From: Lutibacter flavus
GTDB taxonomy: Bacteria; Bacteroidota; Bacteroidia; Flavobacteriales; Flavobacteriaceae
DNA: 64,000 bases
Assembly: GCF_900188355.1 (NCBI RefSeq)
Contig: NZ_FZNX01000001.1
Location: 667,754 to 731,753, forward strand
Reading direction: 5' to 3'
Each line of letters opens with the position of its first letter. Within the stretch, counting starts at the first letter, position 1. The position numbers and the translations under genes are program-made. Below, piece after piece: positions 59,727 to 64,000 of the stretch. The notes below the pieces were generated by a model. It was not told the DNA's origin, did no database searches, and saw only the letters and a program-made list of their open reading frames with translations.

Positions 59727-60297
59727 TATTTTCTACTTTCTGAATGTTTTCTGTCAGTTTTTTATTTACAATTATAAATTTGATAATTATAAATCCAAAA
59801 AATAATATAATCGGAATTTTCATATATTCCCAATAAGGATTATTCTCATTCATTGTCTGCCAAGCACTCATAAATAATATTAAAATTCCTAAAATAACTT
59901 GAATTATGTTCGTTCTTATTCTATTGTTTAATTTGTCAATCTGAAATTTCAAATCATTATTCAATTTTTCAATTCCATTGAAATCATTGTAATTATTTAT
60001 TTTTTTAAAGTGTTTCAATAATTTGAGTTCAAAAATCGCATTCGGTAGATTTAAGAATACTATTAAACTCAAAAGGGCAATTAATCCTGTTTTCTGCCAT
60101 TTATAAAAATCAAATTCTAATTGTTCAGATATAATACTTGTCATTAAAATTCCGAAACAAATTATGGTTATTGAAATATTCATAAAGTTCCACATTTTCA
60201 GGAATTGAATTTGTTTGTCAATTCCTTTTATTCTTTCTCCGTAATATGATTTAAGAGAAATTATTATGTTTTTTCGGTTGTCAATGTTTGTTTTCAT
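59707..60297 (-). CDS. Membrane protein of unknown function (first cassette, gene 2)
   Basis: A 196-residue protein with helices at about 35-55 (ISITIICFGILMTSIIS), 70-90 (LIALLSLIVFLNLPNAIF) and two more near the end (IIQVILGILILFMSAW and IPIILFFGFIIIKFIIV), separated by a coiled-coil-like stretch (EKLNNDLKFQIDKLNNRI). The end VANTS and the stop are encoded by the array site. Cassette boxes GTTGGCAAC (59716) and GTTGCCAAC (60574) pair perfectly. Confidence 0.73.
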   Translation of the reverse strand: MKTNIDNRKNIIISLKSYYGERIKGIDKQIQFLKMWNFMNISITIICFGILMTSIISEQLEFDFYKWQKTGLIALLSLIVFLNLPNAIFELKLLKHFKKINNYNDFNGIEKLNNDLKFQIDKLNNRIRTNIIQVILGILILFMSAWQTMNENNPYWEYMKIPIILFFGFIIIKFIIVNKKLTENIQKVENTVANTS

Positions 60298-60333
60298 ATC
60301 GTTGTCAACAATTATTCTCCGTTATTTTTTTTT

Positions 60334-60555
60334 CTAAAAATTTAAAACATTTATTGCATTTAAAAGAAATATTATTAGAAATGTTACTCCGATACTGACG
60401 AAAATTGCTCCTTGCCAATAAAATAATCTCGTTCCCCAATTTTTCCATGTTCCTTTGCTAAAAACTTCATTTTTGAAATAATTCTTAGAAATTTTCCAAT
60501 AAAGAAATATGGTTATTAAAAATAGTAGTATTGCAATAATCCAAATATTTTCCAT
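60334..60555 (-). CDS. Small two-helix membrane protein (first cassette, gene 1)
   Basis: A 73-residue protein with two membrane helices (IWIIAILLFLITIFLYW and AIFVSIGVTFLIIFLLNAI) joined by a basic loop. It begins 19 bases after the array's first box and precedes the 196-residue gene by 36 bases. No family is recognised. Confidence 0.68.
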   Translation of the reverse strand: MENIWIIAILLFLITIFLYWKISKNYFKNEVFSKGTWKNWGTRLFYWQGAIFVSIGVTFLIIFLLNAINVLNF

Positions 60556-60573
60556 TTTTCAATTTTTTTAATT

Positions 60574-60600
60574 GTTGCCAACTAGTTATATGTTAATAAA
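60574..60600 (-). other. Proximal junction of the array (attI-like position)
   Basis: On the minus strand the sequence AACATATAACTA is followed by G|TTGGCAAC, the first cassette edge. This is where an attI site would join the first cassette. The upstream side does not carry the folded core of the attC-like sites, as expected for an attI, but no integrase binding sites can be defined. Confidence 0.45.
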
Positions 60601-60601
60601 A

Positions 60602-60642
60602 AGTGTTTTTATCCCCCTAAAATTTACGGGATAAAAAACACT
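60602..60642 (-). terminator. Hairpin terminator between the sensor kinase and the array
   Basis: AGTGTTTTTATCCC and GGGATAAAAAACACT form a 14-bp stem with a single bulge; on the minus strand TTTTTATT follows. It lies 146 bases beyond the kinase stop codon and 20 bases before the first cassette edge, so it should isolate the array from kinase transcription. Confidence 0.75.
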
Positions 60643-60787
60643 ATTGTTGTTTTTTTGATATATATGCTATTTCATAAAAATGCAATAGCAACGTTTGTAT
60701 CAAATTTAGTAATATTTGTTTCATTTTAAGCTATTTGTATATAAAATTTCAATTATTTAGTTGTCCTATGTTTAATTTAGGATACAT

Positions 60788-62833
60788 CTATTTAATCTTA
60801 ATTTCCTCTATTAAAGTAAGTAATTTGTTACGATTAATAGGTTTTGAAATATAAGCATTGCAACCAACGTCAATCACTTTTCTTTTATAGCTGTCTTGTG
60901 CAAATGCCGTATGTCCAATAATATAAACATCTTTATTAAAAGTTCTAATTTTTTTTGTTGCCTCAAAACCATTTAAATGCGGCATTTTTATATCCATTAA
61001 AATAAGATCTGTATCTGGGTGTTTTTTAGCTAGTTCAACTACTTCATTCCCATCTTTAGCGTAATACAAACTTTTGGTTACGTCTTTTAAAATTTCTTTT
61101 AAAAAATAAAAAGTAGTGCTGTCATCTTCAGCAATTATAATTTTATAGGTTAAAGATGTAAATTGTTTTATAGCTGTTTTCTCTTCAGATTCAATTATTA
61201 GAGATATTTTATTTGAAGAATTAGGAATACGAATATAAAAAGTAGTTCCTTTATTTGGCGTAGATTCTAACTTTATAATTCCATCTAATAATTGTACATA
61301 GCCTTTAGAAATTGACAATCCTAACCCTGTGCCTTCAAAGCCGCTAGAATGTGAAAAATCAGCTTGTACAAATTCATTAAATATAGTAGCTTGTTTATCT
61401 AAAGGGATGCCAATACCAGTATCTTTAATCCAAAATTCAACATATTCATTATGAGAACTATAATTAATTTCAATAGCGCCCTTAAATGTAAATTTTAGAG
61501 CATTTTTAATTAAATTGGTTAAAATGGAATTCAATTTATATTCATCGGTGTAAAATGGCTGATTCTTATTTAAAACAGTTTCATTTAATTTAAATTCCAG
61601 TCCCTTTAATGCTGCCTCAGGGCTAAAGAAATCTAACAGTTCATTTATGATTTTATTAATATTTATAGGTTTAATATGAACAGTTTCTAATCCAGATTCT
61701 AGTTTAGAAATATCCATAATATTGTTAATCGTATTCAACATTCTGTTTCCACTTTGTTGAATAATATTTATAAATTTAGCTTTCTTTTCTGAAGAATAAT
61801 CAGCTGTTTTTAACAATTCGGTAAAGCCCAAAATACCATTCATAGGTGTTCTTATTTCATGACTCATATTGGCTAAAAAAGCCGATTTCATTCTGTCGCT
61901 TTCTTCGGCTTTAAATTTTTGAATTTCCAACTCTTGCATAATATCTGCATTCACTTCAATTTGGTGTCGCAAATCTTTTGTTTTTTTTCGAACTTGTATT
62001 CGTAAAATCCAATTTATAATTAAAAGAAATAAAAATAATGCTACAACAACCAGTATATATTTTAAATAATTTCGCCAGCTAAATTGTGGTTTATCATAGT
62101 TGGAGATCCATTTGTCATAAATTTGTTGATAAGTGCCATTGGCAAGAATTATTTCTAATCCATTATTTAAAGTTTCTGCTAATTCTGGCGAATTTTTGGA
62201 AACTTTAAAACCCATATTGCGCTCTAAAATTCGATGATCAAGTGTTTTTATATAATCTTTATTTAGTTTTTCTGCAAAATACATACCGCCAATTCGTTGT
62301 CCAAAAAGACAAGTAACATCTCTTCGGTCTATATTTTTTATGAGTTCTTCATAATTTTTTACATATATAAATTTAGCTGTAGGATTTATGGATAATACAT
62401 AGTGTATAAGAACATCGTTTTTCCACATGGCCACCAAAGGTTCTTTTATAGTACGAAATTGCTCTAATGAAAATTTATTGAAGTAATTTGTATTGTAAAA
62501 AAAGCAATGAGAGGTATTTATTGTTGATCGTGTATAAATATACTTTTCATCATATCTGCCAGGGTAGTGAGCTCCTCCAATTGCCTGAATATATCCGCTA
62601 TCTAATGCTTTGTTTATAGCATTCCAATTATCAGAATTTAATTGTATCTCCTTGTTTTCATATAAATCATTAATAGCATTTAATATATCTATATTAAAAC
62701 CAGCAGGTTCGCCATTGTCATTTATGTAATTAAAAGGTGGATAATTGTCGCTAAATTGCACGTTGTATTGGGCATTTAACTTATAAGTAACCATAATAAG
62801 GAATAGGGAAATGGCAAAAACACTATTTTTCAT
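60788..62833 (-). CDS. Hybrid sensor histidine kinase with periplasmic solute-binding domain
   Basis: About 681 residues from the ATG at 62833 (an in-frame TTG upstream is less likely). After the signal peptide, residues 25-255 form an SBP_bac_3 (amino-acid-binding-like) sensor (VQFSDNYPPFNYINDNGEPA). A membrane helix (about 265-285) leads to HisKA with MSHEIRTPMNGILGF, HATPase_c with IKNALKFT, DTGIGIP and GTGLGLSIS, and a C-terminal receiver domain with the Asp in LILMDIKMPHLNGFE. No DNA-binding output domain is present, so another protein relays the signal. Confidence 0.95.
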   Translation of the reverse strand: MKNSVFAISLFLIMVTYKLNAQYNVQFSDNYPPFNYINDNGEPAGFNIDILNAINDLYENKEIQLNSDNWNAINKALDSGYIQAIGGAHYPGRYDEKYIYTRSTINTSHCFFYNTNYFNKFSLEQFRTIKEPLVAMWKNDVLIHYVLSINPTAKFIYVKNYEELIKNIDRRDVTCLFGQRIGGMYFAEKLNKDYIKTLDHRILERNMGFKVSKNSPELAETLNNGLEIILANGTYQQIYDKWISNYDKPQFSWRNYLKYILVVVALFLFLLIINWILRIQVRKKTKDLRHQIEVNADIMQELEIQKFKAEESDRMKSAFLANMSHEIRTPMNGILGFTELLKTADYSSEKKAKFINIIQQSGNRMLNTINNIMDISKLESGLETVHIKPININKIINELLDFFSPEAALKGLEFKLNETVLNKNQPFYTDEYKLNSILTNLIKNALKFTFKGAIEINYSSHNEYVEFWIKDTGIGIPLDKQATIFNEFVQADFSHSSGFEGTGLGLSISKGYVQLLDGIIKLESTPNKGTTFYIRIPNSSNKISLIIESEEKTAIKQFTSLTYKIIIAEDDSTTFYFLKEILKDVTKSLYYAKDGNEVVELAKKHPDTDLILMDIKMPHLNGFEATKKIRTFNKDVYIIGHTAFAQDSYKRKVIDVGCNAYISKPINRNKLLTLIEEIKIK

Positions 62834-62904
62834 AAAGGGAAATGGGGATTTCAACGAGCAAAATTACTAATTTTTTTTGTTTTTAAGGTGGTGTAAGTGC
62901 ATTT

Positions 62905-63612
62905 TTAATAATTACCGGATAGTCTATTATTAGTTTGGTTATCATTCGTTTCCATTAAATTTTTTAATGCCAAGTCCAAAGGAGTTTCAATTTCTTCTTT
63001 AGATATAATAGTAGGTACTAGTATGCTTTTTTCAGTTCGTTTTAATTGTAAATCATTAAAATCACATTCCGGGTAAAAAGTCTTAAATAATTTAATAGCA
63101 ATCATAAATTGCCTGTAGGTGCTTACGCTATAATTTCTTGGTACAAAAACATCTTTAATAAACAATTCAATGGTTTGGTTAGAAATTGTTGAAATAGAAG
63201 TGTCTTTTAGATAATCGAAAAAATCTGCAATAAAAGAGAAATAGGTTTTAATGGTACTTTCACTATAGCATTTTCCTTCTAAATATTTAACATACAGCCT
63301 TATTATTTGTTTGTTCTGTTCGGATATTTCTCGTGTTTTTTTAATCGGTTTTACTTTTAGCTTTTCATAAACAGAAGGATCTAATTTAAAAGTTACTTTA
63401 TCATTTAAAGTTTGTTTTAAAAGTGCAATATTTTCTAAAGTAAATTGGGTATACCATCCTCGTAAAGTTTTACTCCAGTAATAACCACCTAGGTTATAAA
63501 GAATATTTTTTATTTCATTATTGTAAGGGAACAGCAATAAAAGCTGAATTTTATTTTTGTGAATTACCTTTTTTAATAAAATAGGAGGGAGTGTGTTTTG
63601 AGTGTTTTTCAT
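62905..63612 (-). pseudogene. Tyrosine recombinase lacking its catalytic domain
   Basis: A 235-residue frame. Residues 15-70 match the N-terminal domain of Bacteroidota integrases (LLLFPYNNEIKNIL, then GGYYWSKTLRGWYTQF); residues 100-205 are the SAM-like core-binding domain (CYSESTIKTYFSFIADFFDY, NYSVSTYRQFMIAIKLFKTF). The linker VPTIISKEEIE should lead into the Arg-His-Arg-Tyr domain. Instead TPLDLALKNL follows, which resembles the tail seen after the active Tyr in full-length members. About 150-170 residues are missing without a frame break, so it cannot cut DNA. It lies 2.3 kb from the array's proximal end. Confidence 0.78.
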
Positions 63613-63670
63613 AGCATTTCAAATATATATTTTTTTGAAACATTATAAAAAAAATATGTTGAAAAATGAG

Positions 63671-64000
63671 CTATTTTTTCTTAAAATTAGAAGGATATAA
63701 GTCAATTCCCTTTTTTTCTGCAGCTTTTAAAATAAACGGAATTAACAGCGTAGCGCCTGGAATAAGCATAAATGGCACTCCAATTCCCAATATTTTAAAA
63801 ACATCAGCAACCTGTGTCTTTAAATGTTTTTCTTCTTCTTTTGAAATAGCTTTTGCAGAAACAAATTTCACAATAATTCTTGAGGTTTCTTTAGAACCTG
63901 AAGCTTCATTTTTAAGACCAATTAAAAATCCATTTAAAGCTTTTGTAGCTTTAAATTTGTTCTTTTTTATAATTTGCGCAAATTCAAACTTACCATTTTT
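63671..64000 (-). CDS. LETM1-related protein, C-terminal part
   Basis: The frame stays open to the right edge; at least 109 residues are present. They include NKFKATKALNGFLIGLKNEA, KEEEKHLKTQVADVFKILGI, then GVPFMLIPGATLLIPFILKA and the end LYPSNFKKK. The LGIGVPFMLIPG...LLP.I segment matches the C-terminus of LETM1-related (biofilm-associated) proteins of flavobacteria. The membrane-embedded helix pair is visible. The start lies outside the window. Confidence 0.75.
   Translation of the reverse strand, partial: KNGKFEFAQIIKKNKFKATKALNGFLIGLKNEASGSKETSRIIVKFVSAKAISKEEEKHLKTQVADVFKILGIGVPFMLIPGATLLIPFILKAAEKKGIDLYPSNFKKK

Larger units (their letters stand above)
30195..60582 (-). mobile_element. 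Integron-like gene-cassette array of about 30 kb
   Basis: Cassettes are read on the minus strand from 60,582 toward 30,195. They are separated by about 30 foldable sites of 130-200 bp, each bounded by an ...AAC box and a GTT... box on the plus strand. In 26 consecutive cassettes the two outer boxes of the same cassette are reverse complements over 7-10 bases (for example GTTGTACTGC at 54957 with GCAGTACAAC at 55883), whereas the two boxes of one site usually differ. This is what integron attC recombination at G|TT produces. Most cassettes carry one or two small genes in array direction; four carry none. No intact integrase is seen in the window. The proximal end is regular and the distal end is decayed. 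Confidence 0.88.

Noticed and set aside
39199..60582. Reading the regularly spaced repeats as a CRISPR array
   Set aside because: The repeats are 130-200 bp, not 25-40 bp, the intervals are 320-2400 bp and contain genes, and no cas gene is present.
39199..60582. Reading the repeats as MITEs or REP elements scattered by a transposase
   Set aside because: MITE ends would be the same in every copy. Here the end boxes vary and match the far end of the neighbouring gene unit instead, and there are no target duplications around each copy.

Overview
The window is AT-rich DNA, with about 30% GC as an impression from reading, and looks like a chromosome segment of a marine-type flavobacterium (Bacteroidota). 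The evidence is a TonB-dependent receptor with an N-terminal carboxypeptidase-like domain, a CusA/CzcA pump fused to a TolC-type channel, lipoproteins with the acidic Bacteroidota export signal, a DUF6090 protein, a LETM1-related protein and a recombinase with the Bacteroidota-type N-terminal domain. No rRNA, tRNA or CRISPR array was seen.

Bases 1 to about 30,195 are ordinary chromosome. In order: the start of a TonB receptor divergent from a Crp/Fnr regulator, with a TGTG-N8-CACA palindrome between them; a lipoprotein; fabG; a VWA membrane protein; a heavy-metal efflux operon (His-rich protein, CusA-TolC fusion, adaptor) followed by a prohibitin-like protein; the three 5-oxoprolinase subunits pxpABC; a GH5 lipoprotein with an inserted domain; a prolyl-oligopeptidase-type peptidase; a helicase; an ECF sigma factor with a membrane partner; and a six-gene set with a LolA-like protein, two LolC/E-type permeases, a LolD-type ATPase and two outer-membrane barrels.

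Bases 30,195 to 60,582 hold the main discovery: a 30-kb integron-like gene-cassette array read on the minus strand. About 30 sites of 130-200 bp separate small cassettes. Each site can fold on itself and is bounded by an ...AAC box and a GTT... box. In 26 consecutive cassettes, from 39,325 to 60,582, the GTT box at one end is the reverse complement of the AAC box at the other end of the same cassette, over 7-10 bases, while the two boxes of one site usually differ. That is the signature of cassettes that circularise and insert at G|TT, as integron attC sites do. Cargo includes small membrane and secreted proteins, a sigma factor with a partner, a CPBP protease, a transglutaminase-like protein, nitrilase plus cysteine synthase, a pentapeptide-repeat protein, an LprI-like protein and four gene-free cassettes, at least three of which share a covarying hairpin. 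The distal end (30-38 kb) is decayed and holds a frameshifted hydrolase, an IS3 remnant, an AraC fragment and a gene switched out of frame by a 5-base repeat tract.

Bases 60,582 to 64,000 form the proximal flank: a hairpin terminator, a hybrid sensor kinase, a tyrosine recombinase that seems to have lost its catalytic domain by an in-frame deletion, and the end of a LETM1-related gene. No intact integrase lies in the window, so the array is either fixed or served by an integrase elsewhere. The integron-like reading comes from the sequence pattern; activity, and any kinship with classical IntI systems, are inference.
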